From Enterococcus florum (lineage in GTDB: Bacteria > Bacillota > Bacilli > Lactobacillales > Enterococcaceae): DNA of 64,000 bases. Of the stretch, positions 53,331-61,294 are shown piece after piece. The position numbers were made by a program, and so were the translations under genes. Positions within the stretch are counted from its first letter, which is position 1, and each line of letters begins with the position of its first letter. The stretch lies in assembly GCF_004309355.1 (NCBI RefSeq), contig NZ_BJCC01000028.1, positions 1-64,000 on the forward strand. The letters run 5' to 3'. A model generated the notes under the pieces. That model had not been told where the DNA came from. It was given only the letters and a program-made list of their open reading frames with translations, and searched no databases.

Positions 53331-54833
53331 ATGGGCAAAAGTTTAATGATTCAAGGAACCGCGTCAGACTCGGGGAAAAGTATTCTTGTTGCAGGCTTAT
53401 GCCGAGTGCTTCATCAAGATGGACTCAAGGTCATGCCTTTTAAGTCTCAGAACATGGCCCTTAATTCCTTTATTACGCTGAAGGGAGATGAGATGGGCCG
53501 AGCACAAGTTTTCCAGGCAGAAGCAGCGGGAATCGAACCCGATGTGCGGATGAATCCGGTTTTGCTCAAGCCAACCTCTGATCGAAAATCACAAGTCATT
53601 TTCAACGGAAAAGTGCTGTGCGACATGGATGCCGTTGAATACCATGAGTTTAAGCCTCAACTGGTTGAAAAAATTTCGGAACTGTATCAGGAGCTGCTGC
53701 AGGAAAATGATGTGATCATTCTTGAAGGAGCAGGAAGTCCAGCTGAAATCAATTTGAACAGTCGCGATATTGCAAATATGGGAATGGCAAAAATTGCAGA
53801 TGCCCCGGTTTTGCTTGTGGCGGATATTGACAAAGGCGGTGTTTTTGCTTCAATTTATGGGACGATCCATTTGCTGAAGCCGGAAGAACGGGCACGAATC
53901 AAAGGAATCATCATCAATAAGTTTCGCGGCGACATTGCACTGCTTGATCCTGGTTTGAAGATGATCGAGGATCTGACTGGTGTTCCAGTCGTTGGCGTAA
54001 TCCCCTATGCACAGTTGAATATTGAAGATGAAGACAGCGTTGCCTTGTCAAAGGTCAATCGGTTGTACAATCCTCAAAAAGCGTTGGATATCGCGGTAGT
54101 TGCTCTATCGAAAATCTCCAATTTCACTGATTTCAACAGTCTGCATATGGAACCTGACGTCTCTGTGCGTTATGTTTTTCCAGGGGACCAGCTCGGCAGC
54201 CCGGATATTTTGATTTTACCAGGCAGCAAGAACACCTTGGAGGACATTCTTTATTTGAAGAAGGCGGGGCTGGATCATGAGATTCGGAGGGTTCATCATG
54301 AGGGGAAAATGATTTTTGGTATTTGCGGCGGCTTTCAATTACTAGGAAACATGTTGCATGATCCAGCGCAGGTCGAATCGGTGCACGGCAGCCTTGAGGG
54401 ATTGGGGCTGCTTAATGTAGAAACGTTTTTTGAAACGGAAAAAGTAACAACTCGAGTGACTGCACAAATCGGCGATGATCAAGTATCTGGCTACGAGATT
54501 CACATGGGCAAAACGATCAACCATGAAGCTCGAGCTTTTGCCAAGATCACTGCAGCCAATGGAATTACTACGGAAAGACTAGATGGGGCGATTAGTCAGG
54601 ATCGACGGGTGATTGGTACCTATCTTCACGGAATTTTTGACAACAGCCATTGGCGTCGCAAGCTCTTGAATCAGGCGCGCTCAGCTAGAGGACTGTCCGA
54701 AATTCAAGAGGTCACGATCCCCTATCATGAATACAAGAGCCAACAGTACGACAAGCTAGCAGATCTGCTGCGAGAAAACCTCGACATCGAACGAATCTAT
54801 CGAATCATCAATCAAGAGGAGAGTGAAAGATGA
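53331..54833 (+). CDS. cbiP: Cobyric acid synthase CbiP/CobQ
   Basis: A 500-residue amidotransferase adding four amides to adenosylcobyrinate diamide. KSLMIQGTASDSGKSILVAGLCR start, SQNMALNS, EGAGSPAEINL, the glutaminase FGICGGFQLLG with the catalytic Cys, and GTYLHGIFDN. GAGGAGG precedes the ATG. Overlaps the adenosyltransferase by 4 bases, which supplies its adenosylated substrate. Confidence 0.95.
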   Translation: MGKSLMIQGTASDSGKSILVAGLCRVLHQDGLKVMPFKSQNMALNSFITLKGDEMGRAQVFQAEAAGIEPDVRMNPVLLKPTSDRKSQVIFNGKVLCDMDAVEYHEFKPQLVEKISELYQELLQENDVIILEGAGSPAEINLNSRDIANMGMAKIADAPVLLVADIDKGGVFASIYGTIHLLKPEERARIKGIIINKFRGDIALLDPGLKMIEDLTGVPVVGVIPYAQLNIEDEDSVALSKVNRLYNPQKALDIAVVALSKISNFTDFNSLHMEPDVSVRYVFPGDQLGSPDILILPGSKNTLEDILYLKKAGLDHEIRRVHHEGKMIFGICGGFQLLGNMLHDPAQVESVHGSLEGLGLLNVETFFETEKVTTRVTAQIGDDQVSGYEIHMGKTINHEARAFAKITAANGITTERLDGAISQDRRVIGTYLHGIFDNSHWRRKLLNQARSARGLSEIQEVTIPYHEYKSQQYDKLADLLRENLDIERIYRIINQEESER

Positions 54834-55402
54834 GCATTTATACACGTTATGGCGATCAGGGTTTTACACGTTTAGTGGGTGGTGGACAGGCAAAAAAAAA
54901 TGCTCCAAGAGTCTGCACCTACGGATCGATCGATACTCTAACTTCTCAAATTGGTTTTGCGATTTCACAAGTGGCAAAGGGAGATCCGTTAAGGCAAGAG
55001 TTGATTCAGGTTCAACAATGGGTCTTTGATTGTGGGGGTGATTTTGCAACACCAGATGAAAAACGACCCTACAAGATCGAATCGTCAAACACTGAATGGC
55101 TGGAACAAAAAATTGATGACTATTGGGCGGCAATCCCGGAATTGCGGCAATTTATCCTGCCTGGTGGGACACCTGCAGCAGCAAGCCTGCATCTGTGTCG
55201 TTGTTTGACTCGTGAAGCCGAAAGAAATGCTGTTGATCTAATGGAGCAAGAAGAAAGTATCAACTTGGCAGCATTGACATTCTTAAACCGCTTATCAGAC
55301 TATTTCTTCGCTCTAGCCCGCTGGGTCAACCATCAAGCTGGAGAAGCAGAGATTCTGTATGAGAACAGCAGAAAAATCTTCAGTCGAAAGAACGATCAAT
55401 AA
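54830..55402 (+). CDS. PduO-type cob(I)alamin adenosyltransferase
   Basis: A 190-residue ATP:corrinoid adenosyltransferase of the PduO/MMAB family: IYTRYGDQGFTRLVGGGQAKKN start, RVCTYGSIDTLTSQIG, FILPGGTPAAASLHLCRCLTREAER and LNRLSDYFFALARWVN. It serves both de novo synthesis and corrinoid repair; the PduS-like reductase at 61294 could deliver cob(I)alamin to it. Confidence 0.92.
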   Translation: MSIYTRYGDQGFTRLVGGGQAKKNAPRVCTYGSIDTLTSQIGFAISQVAKGDPLRQELIQVQQWVFDCGGDFATPDEKRPYKIESSNTEWLEQKIDDYWAAIPELRQFILPGGTPAAASLHLCRCLTREAERNAVDLMEQEESINLAALTFLNRLSDYFFALARWVNHQAGEAEILYENSRKIFSRKNDQ

Positions 55403-55441
55403 ATGCCATGCATAACAGCGATGGATGAAAGAAGGATAGGG

Positions 55442-56389
55442 ATGGACAACGTATTAAAGGTTGGAACGAGGGGCAGCAAGCTAGCCATGACTCAAACGAA
55501 ACAAACAGTAGAAGCGTTAAAGCAAATGTGTCCTGGGATCGAATTCGAAATCGTTAAAATCAAAACAAAAGGGGATCATTTAGCAAGCCATAACTTGCAG
55601 GCGATTAGCGGACAAGGTGCCTTCGTTCGTGAACTAGAGTGGCAGCTGCGGGAAGGGAAAATCGATTTTGCAGTCCACAGTCTGAAGGACATTCCAACAG
55701 TCATACATGAGGAATTGACCTTGGCAAGTATCGTTAAAAGAAAATCAGCGACTGATTGCCTGATCGTAAAAAATCAAGCGGACACCTTAACTAATTTGCC
55801 AAAAAGTGCGATCGTTGGAACCAGCAGCTTGCGCAGAAAAGCACAGCTATTGCATGTTCGTCCAGATTTTGACATTCAACCAATTCGGGGGAATATCGAC
55901 ACACGAATCCGAAAAATGAAGGAAGGACAATATGATGCGATCGTCCTTGCTCTAGCAGGAGTTGAGCGTTTAGGATTGACGGACACGATCAATTTCCAAG
56001 AACTGACACCAGAGATCATGCTTCCAGCAATTGGTCAAGGCGCATTGGCATTAGAATGCCGCAAAGAAAACGCAGATTTGGTAGAATGGTTAAAACGATT
56101 GGAAGATCCTGAGACCGCTTTTTGTGTAAAAGCAGAAAGGGCTTTTCTGAACAGTATGGATGGAAGCTGTACATTTCCTGTTGGCGCCTACGCCCAAAAA
56201 GTCGGTGAAACGTATGAGCTGGAGGGAATGATTGGCTGTGAAAATGGACAAATCCTGCTAAAGGAAAAAGCTGCTGGAAATGATCCTGTCGCTTTGGGCA
56301 GAGGTGTGGCAGGAAAATTGATTGATCAAGGAGCGTTTGATCTGATTGAAAAATGTAAGAGAGACCAGGAAAAAATTATTATACACTAG
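55442..56389 (+). CDS. hemC: Porphobilinogen deaminase HemC
   Basis: A 315-residue enzyme polymerising four porphobilinogens. KVGTRGSKLAMTQTKQ start, VHSLKDIPT, GTSSLRRKAQL, RGNIDTRIRK and the dipyrromethane cofactor Cys243 in DGSCTFPVGAY. Start 55442 follows AAGGATAGGG. Its presence inside the cob operon shows that the tetrapyrrole precursor is made for cobalamin; hemA, hemL and hemB are not in the window. Confidence 0.95.
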   Translation: MDNVLKVGTRGSKLAMTQTKQTVEALKQMCPGIEFEIVKIKTKGDHLASHNLQAISGQGAFVRELEWQLREGKIDFAVHSLKDIPTVIHEELTLASIVKRKSATDCLIVKNQADTLTNLPKSAIVGTSSLRRKAQLLHVRPDFDIQPIRGNIDTRIRKMKEGQYDAIVLALAGVERLGLTDTINFQELTPEIMLPAIGQGALALECRKENADLVEWLKRLEDPETAFCVKAERAFLNSMDGSCTFPVGAYAQKVGETYELEGMIGCENGQILLKEKAAGNDPVALGRGVAGKLIDQGAFDLIEKCKRDQEKIIIH

Positions 56390-57104
56390 AGAAGTCCCGA
56401 TGCCAGAGGCGATTTTTCAAGAGTTGTCACAAACTGTGGACATCCTCATGATTCCGATGAATCAAACTGTAAAACTCCAAGCTCCACCACAAAAAGCTGA
56501 CTACGATTGGATCTTTTTTACCAGCGTAAATGCAGTGAACTATTTTGATTTCAGTCAATTTAATCAAGAGGTGAAGACTGTCGCTATTGGGAATCAGACG
56601 ACCAAGGTATTGATCGACAAGGGCTATCAAGTGACCTTTCAACCAAAAGAGGGGTATTCGGAGGGGCTGATTCACGAATGGCTGGCGATCAATCCGGACC
56701 CGCAGCGAATCCTGTGGCCGCACTCGCTGCATGCCCGCAGAGTGATTTATGATCAACTCAACGAACGCGGCCACATGGTGTTGGAACAGGTTATTTACAA
56801 AAATGAATTTTCGGACGAACATCGCAGCCAATTAACCGAGCTGTTTAGGCAAGGTGATTTAGATTACGTTCTTTTTGCGAGCCCATCCGCATGGGAATCT
56901 TTTTATCAAACAGCTAAGCAATGCCAACTGCCGAATGACTTTTGGGAAAACTTGACTATTGCCGCGATCGGTCCTGTGACTGCTAATGTGATTCGACAAG
57001 CGGGCTATCTTGTCGCTATCCAGCCTGAGATATACGATATGCCTCATCTTTATGCATGTTTATTGCAGCATATTAAGGAACCGATCAAGCAGAAGGAGAA
57101 ATGA
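56346..57104 (+). CDS. hemD: Uroporphyrinogen-III synthase HemD
   Basis: A 252-residue HemD-fold protein that closes the linear tetrapyrrole. The family first strand is KKLLYTREVP, so the start must lie upstream of the ATG at 56400; TTG 56346, 12 bases after AAGGAG and overlapping hemC by 44 bases, is the only standard codon that keeps it. DWIFFTSVNAVNYF and DYVLFASPSAWESF match the two half-domains. A second HemD-like domain is fused to CobA at 50351. Confidence 0.85.
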   Translation: MKNVRETRKKLLYTREVPMPEAIFQELSQTVDILMIPMNQTVKLQAPPQKADYDWIFFTSVNAVNYFDFSQFNQEVKTVAIGNQTTKVLIDKGYQVTFQPKEGYSEGLIHEWLAINPDPQRILWPHSLHARRVIYDQLNERGHMVLEQVIYKNEFSDEHRSQLTELFRQGDLDYVLFASPSAWESFYQTAKQCQLPNDFWENLTIAAIGPVTANVIRQAGYLVAIQPEIYDMPHLYACLLQHIKEPIKQKEK

Positions 57105-57838
57105 AGCTTGTGCAAACTTATCGAGATTTGAGTATTTTACCTATTTCAATGGAAAAAAATCTAGTCATCGCTTGTGATTCCAGTGCCGGAATCGGAGAGA
57201 AGCCATTGGATTTTGTTGCAGTCGATCCTGCGATCACCGCTGCATTTTGCTTGCGTGTTCCTCTGATGGAGTTGCTTTGCTTTGGGGCGGAACCGATCTG
57301 TGTCATCGATTTGGTTGGGAATGAATATCAGCCCACAGGCGACCACATGCTGAAGGGAATCAAGAAAGAATTAATCAAAGCTGAGTTGGAGCATCTTCCC
57401 ATCAATGGAAGCACGGAAGAAAATATGCCAACTAAAACGACCAGTATCGGCATAACCGTAATCGGTCAAAAGGGTGCCGCACAAAGGATTGCCAAGCTTG
57501 AAGAGGAATCAATCCTTTTTCAATTAGGAAAACCTTATGTTGGAGAAGCTGTTGTAGAAAAATTGGAACAGATTTTTTCTTATTCGATCATCAGGAGTTT
57601 GAGAAAAGAAAAAGGGGTAGTTGACCTGCTGCCCGTAGGATCAAAAGGAATCCGCTATGAAGCAAACTTAATGACAGAAGGAACGGATTACCATGTCCAT
57701 TTTGATCAAGAGGAGGAACTGGATCGTTCTGCGGGTCCGGCGACAGTCGTGTTAGCAGCAGTTCGTAAAACAGATCAAAAAGCGATCAGTCAAAAATATC
57801 CGGAGTTAAAAAAAATCGGTACGTTTGTAAGGAGATGA
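57101..57838 (+). CDS. AIR-synthase-like protein, probable alpha-ribazole kinase CblS
   Basis: A 245-residue protein resembling the PurM/ThiL/HypE (AIRS) fold: FVAVDPAITAAFCLRVPLMELLCFGAEP and GSTEENMPTKTTSIGITVIG. Its place directly before cobU matches, as I recall, Listeria cblS, the alpha-ribazole kinase, and the operon also has a CblT-like importer but no cobT. It would phosphorylate alpha-ribazole for condensation by CobS. Overlaps hemD and cobU by 4 bases each. Confidence 0.75.
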   Translation: MKLVQTYRDLSILPISMEKNLVIACDSSAGIGEKPLDFVAVDPAITAAFCLRVPLMELLCFGAEPICVIDLVGNEYQPTGDHMLKGIKKELIKAELEHLPINGSTEENMPTKTTSIGITVIGQKGAAQRIAKLEEESILFQLGKPYVGEAVVEKLEQIFSYSIIRSLRKEKGVVDLLPVGSKGIRYEANLMTEGTDYHVHFDQEEELDRSAGPATVVLAAVRKTDQKAISQKYPELKKIGTFVRR

Positions 57839-58431
57839 CGAAGTTGGGACAAATCACGCTGATTACAGGAGGAGCAAGAAGCGGTAAATCACGTTTTGCC
57901 GAAAGCTTCTTTGACGAGCAGGAACCCATTTGTTATATTGCGACAAACGGCTTGGTACAAGATGACGAAACCCAAGCACGAGTCCTACTTCACCAAAAAA
58001 GACGGCCGGTTCATTGGACGACTCACGAAGCTTACCTAGAGATCCCTTCCTTCATTCAGCAAAAAGGTGCGGCTGCTTATTTATTGGATTGTGCCACCAT
58101 GTTGACTACCAACTATTTTTATCACCTGATGAAAAAACGCTTCGGAGAAAACTATCAACTGATAGATCAGCAGATCGCGCAATTTTCTGAAGGAGAAAAA
58201 CAAGCAATCGAAGCAGAAATTCTGGCTGAATGGTCTGCGATCATTACCGCAGCAAAAGAGAAACAATCAGAACTTGTGATCGTGACCAATGAGGTCGGGC
58301 TCGGAATCATTCCAGAAGATGCCTTCACTCGATGGTTTAGAGATGTATTCGGGAGGGTAAATCAATACTTAGGAAAGGAAGCGGATGCGGCTTTCCTTGT
58401 AGTTGCCAGCATTCCATTGAAATTAAAATGA
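57835..58431 (+). CDS. cobU: Adenosylcobinamide kinase/guanylyltransferase CobU
   Basis: A 198-residue bifunctional enzyme giving GDP-cobinamide. P-loop GGARSGKSRF, YIATN, LLDCATMLTTN and IVTNEVGLGIIPEDAFTRWFRDVFGRVNQ are typical. It overlaps both neighbours by 4 bases. Confidence 0.95.
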   Translation: MTKLGQITLITGGARSGKSRFAESFFDEQEPICYIATNGLVQDDETQARVLLHQKRRPVHWTTHEAYLEIPSFIQQKGAAAYLLDCATMLTTNYFYHLMKKRFGENYQLIDQQIAQFSEGEKQAIEAEILAEWSAIITAAKEKQSELVIVTNEVGLGIIPEDAFTRWFRDVFGRVNQYLGKEADAAFLVVASIPLKLK

Positions 58432-59189
58432 TCGATAGCTTACTATTGTATTTTCAATTTTTTACGAGAATTCCTATTCCGGTACCGATCGATGAACCTG
58501 AAGAAAAGATGCGCAGCGGGGTTCGCTTTTTCTCCTTGTTCGGTTTATTGTTAGGATTACTGGAGCTCTTGATTTATTATGTGCTGCATCAAATGTTAAA
58601 TCCAGGAATTGCTTGGATCATGGTGTTGTTTTTTGATGTGCTGCTGACGGGAGGATTTCATTTGGATGCGCTGTCTGATATGGCAGACGGATTATTTTCG
58701 TCGCGCAAACCAGAGCGGATGCTGGAAATCATGAAGGATAGTCGCGTAGGCAGCAACGGTGTTCTGGCAATTGTTTTCTATTATTTGTTCATGATTTTTA
58801 CCTTTTATACACTGCTGCCCCAATTGGCTGTGCTTCAACGAGTTGCTGTGGTATTGCTCTTGAATGTTGTTGGAAAAAACGGAATCAGTGTCTTGTTTTA
58901 TCACATGAACTACGCAGGAAAAAATCCTGAAGGGGTAGGAACGACATTTCTAAATGTTAAACCAGTCGATATTGGAATTTGCCAGTTGTTCACATTGTCA
59001 ATGCTGCTGCTGTTCTTCGGAAGAGCGGGTGCAGGTTGTTTTGCAATCCATTTGGTGAGTGTTCTAGGCTATCGGCAATTGGTTATGAATAAAATCGGCG
59101 GGTTCAACGGCGATACCTTGGGGGCCTGTTCACCAATTGCACAGGTTGTTTTTTTGCTGAGTCTGCTGGGGCTGCGGGGCTGGCTATGA
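58428..59189 (+). CDS. cobS: Cobalamin synthase CobS
   Basis: A 253-residue membrane enzyme joining GDP-cobinamide to alpha-ribazole (phosphate). FQFFTRIPIP start, GGFHLDALSDMADGLFSSRKPERMLEIMKDSRVGSNG core and C-terminal GGFNGDTLGA; about six helices. Confidence 0.94.
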   Translation: MIDSLLLYFQFFTRIPIPVPIDEPEEKMRSGVRFFSLFGLLLGLLELLIYYVLHQMLNPGIAWIMVLFFDVLLTGGFHLDALSDMADGLFSSRKPERMLEIMKDSRVGSNGVLAIVFYYLFMIFTFYTLLPQLAVLQRVAVVLLLNVVGKNGISVLFYHMNYAGKNPEGVGTTFLNVKPVDIGICQLFTLSMLLLFFGRAGAGCFAIHLVSVLGYRQLVMNKIGGFNGDTLGACSPIAQVVFLLSLLGLRGWL

Positions 59190-59755
59190 AAATTTACCTC
59201 ATGCGCCATGGCGAAACCGACTATAATCAGCAAAAACTGTTTTATGGTATGACGGATGCAGCGTTGAATAGTACGGGCAGAGAACAAGCCTTGCAATTAA
59301 AGGAAAAGTTACTCGATTTGTCCGATCAACTCCACGTTTACACTAGCACGCTGTCAAGAACTATCGAGACAGCAGAATTGATTTTCCCTTCTCAGAAAAT
59401 AAGGGCACTTTCTCAATTGAACGAAAAAGGTTTCGGTAAATGGGAGGGCATGAATGCGCAACAAATCCAGCTGCGATTTCCTAGAGAATGGCAGCTTTGG
59501 CTGGATGAACCCTTCGAATATACACCTCCAGAAGCAGAAGAATTTGCCTCTTTTAAACAACGAGTATTGGCGTGTTTTCATCGTTTGCTCCAAGAAGATA
59601 AGGATTTAGCAATTGTGGGCCATTTAGGCGTTCTGCGTGTTCTCTTAAGCGAACTCACGAATCAATCATTTTGGGAGATTGAGTTGGAGCAAGGAAATTA
59701 TACGCTTTTAGAGAAGACAGACCATGGCTATTTAATCCGTTACTGGAATCAATGA
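59186..59755 (+). CDS. cobC: Alpha-ribazole phosphatase CobC
   Basis: A 189-residue histidine phosphatase: KIYLMRHGETDYN with the catalytic His, STLSRTIETAE, LNEKGFGKWEGM and IVGHLGVLRVLL. It removes the phosphate from alpha-ribazole-5-phosphate or the cobamide phosphate. Broad-specificity relatives exist, but the context is decisive. Overlaps cobS by 4 bases. Confidence 0.9.
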   Translation: MKIYLMRHGETDYNQQKLFYGMTDAALNSTGREQALQLKEKLLDLSDQLHVYTSTLSRTIETAELIFPSQKIRALSQLNEKGFGKWEGMNAQQIQLRFPREWQLWLDEPFEYTPPEAEEFASFKQRVLACFHRLLQEDKDLAIVGHLGVLRVLLSELTNQSFWEIELEQGNYTLLEKTDHGYLIRYWNQ

Positions 59756-59772
59756 ATCGAGGAGGAAATGGA

Positions 59773-60174
59773 ATGAAAAGAAAAGCAGTGATACTATCGA
59801 TGATACTATTTTGCCTGTTTTCAACAGCAGGCTGTCAAAATCAGTCTGAGTCTCCAGGAGGCTCAAGTAGTGAGACCAGCCAAACCGTTACACAAGAAGC
59901 TCAAGCCAAGTTTGAGATCAAAAAAGACGAGGAGCAACTGGAATCTAAAGAAATCAGCTTCCATACGGATCAATCATTATTGGCGATTCTAGAGAAACAT
60001 TTCGATGTAGAAGTTGAAAATGGACTGATTGTGTCGATCAATGGCGTGAGTCAGGATGAAGGGAAAGGCTATTATTGGACATTCACGATCAATGATGAAT
60101 GGGGCGAAAAGGGAGCTGAAGAAACCTTCATAAAGGATGGTGACCAGATTGTTTTTACCTACGGAAAATTTTAA
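59773..60174 (+). CDS. DUF4430 lipoprotein (transcobalamin-like domain)
   Basis: A 133-residue lipoprotein. The signal peptide ends in lipobox STAGC (lipidated Cys21), then a Ser/Gln/Glu-rich linker, then a DUF4430 domain (about 60-133: SLLAILEKHFDVE, GYYWTFTINDEWGEKGAEETFIKDGDQIVFTYGKF). This fold resembles the C-terminal domain of human transcobalamin/intrinsic factor. In a cob operon it is probably an external corrinoid-binding protein. GAGGAGG precedes the ATG at 59773. Coupled to the ECF S component that overlaps its end. Confidence 0.85.
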   Translation: MKRKAVILSMILFCLFSTAGCQNQSESPGGSSSETSQTVTQEAQAKFEIKKDEEQLESKEISFHTDQSLLAILEKHFDVEVENGLIVSINGVSQDEGKGYYWTFTINDEWGEKGAEETFIKDGDQIVFTYGKF

Positions 60175-60688
60175 ACACAAGATAAGTTTTACAGTCAAAG
60201 ATCTTTGTTTTCTTTCACTTTTGACAGCGGCTTGTATTGTTGGTCGAACAACACTTCAATTTATCCCCAATGTTCAGCCGATCACTAGTATTTTCATGAT
60301 CGTTTGTTTGTATAAAGGATTTGTTAAATCACTTGTGGTATCTACCTTGACGATCTTTTTGACTAACATGTATATGGGGTTTGGTTTTTGGACGTTTACA
60401 CAAATTCTGTCCTATATGATCGTATTGCTGCTGTTTTTCGTGTTAAGCCGCAATTCATTTTTTCGAAAAAAATTGTGGTGCCAGATTATTTTTGCTGGTT
60501 TTGCTGGCTTTATCTATGGGTTTTTAACGGCTTTGCTGGACGTACCATTTTATGGAATAAAAGCTTTTTGGCCTTATTTTTTGCAAGGATCCAGCTTCAA
60601 CTTTTTGCACAGCATTGGAAATGTTCTGTTTTATCCATTATTGGAACCAACTTTTAAACGAATTTTCAACCGCTATTGGACAAAATAA
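60137..60688 (+). CDS. ECF transporter S component, probable corrinoid importer
   Basis: A 183-residue membrane protein with about six helices (KDLCFLSLLTAACIVGRTTLQFIPNVQPI start, FGFWTFTQILSYMIV, FLQGSSFNFLHSIGN). Last gene of the cob run and partner of the DUF4430 lipoprotein it overlaps by 38 bases. Corrinoid uptake analogous to CbrT is the likely role. The start is uncertain: ATG 60137 directly abuts AAAGG, GTG 60140 and TTG 60149 are alternatives. Confidence 0.78.
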   Translation: MVTRLFLPTENFKHKISFTVKDLCFLSLLTAACIVGRTTLQFIPNVQPITSIFMIVCLYKGFVKSLVVSTLTIFLTNMYMGFGFWTFTQILSYMIVLLLFFVLSRNSFFRKKLWCQIIFAGFAGFIYGFLTALLDVPFYGIKAFWPYFLQGSSFNFLHSIGNVLFYPLLEPTFKRIFNRYWTK

Positions 60689-60730
60689 CCCCGGTCGAGC
60701 TGCTATTCTGGCTCAACCGGGGTCTGTTTT
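60689..60730. terminator. Terminator at the end of the cob operon
   Basis: CCCCGGT (60689-60695) pairs with ACCGGGG (60716-60722), with an inner AGC/GCT pair. A short T-rich tail follows. It separates the cob operon from the converging pdu-like genes. Confidence 0.8.
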
Positions 60731-60736
60731 GATTGC

Positions 60737-61294
60737 TTATTGAATCAAGCTGTCGACTAACTCTTTTTGAGGATTTGGTAAAACGATCTTGTTGATCAGC
60801 ATTGCCTTTTTCTTGGCGCCTTCCGAACCAGCTTCAACCGCTGTTTTCACGGAAGCAACATCTCCGGTCAGCACCACGAATGACTTGCCGGCAATTCCTG
60901 TGCCTAACTGGATTGAGATCAATTCCACATTAGCGGCTTTGACAGCATAGTCCGCAGCAATGATCGAACCAGTAGCAGAATAATACTCCAACACACCGAC
61001 AGCCTGCACTTTATCTGGAATTTTAGACATGTTCACCGCTTGGATCACTGCTGGGTTCACACGTGGAATCAGTAGTTCTCCCACAATATAACGCCCGCCA
61101 ATTTCTGTCCCAACTTTAATCGATCGTTCAACGGCCCCGACCTGACCACAAAGCATAATGTAATACTTTCCAGGACAGCTGGCCTTTGCCATCAAAAGTT
61201 GTGTGTCAGCTGCTTTGAGCATATAATCGACGGTCTCGATCCCTTTGGCGATACTATTGAGTTCTAAAAATCCGATCGTATCCATTTCTTTCAT
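60737..61294 (-). CDS. Tandem-BMC-domain shell protein, PduT-like
   Basis: A 185-residue microcompartment shell protein with two BMC domains (about 4-88 and 97-180) forming a pseudohexameric trimer. It aligns with PduT across its length (TIGFLELNSIAKGIE; QAVGVLEYY; GTGIAGKSFVVLTGDV). In Salmonella and Citrobacter PduT, Cys108 holds a [4Fe-4S] cluster in the central pore; here the aligned residue is Ser110 and the second domain has no Cys at all. Overlaps the pduS-like stop by one base. Confidence 0.88.
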   Translation of the reverse strand: MKEMDTIGFLELNSIAKGIETVDYMLKAADTQLLMAKASCPGKYYIMLCGQVGAVERSIKVGTEIGGRYIVGELLIPRVNPAVIQAVNMSKIPDKVQAVGVLEYYSATGSIIAADYAVKAANVELISIQLGTGIAGKSFVVLTGDVASVKTAVEAGSEGAKKKAMLINKIVLPNPQKELVDSLIQ

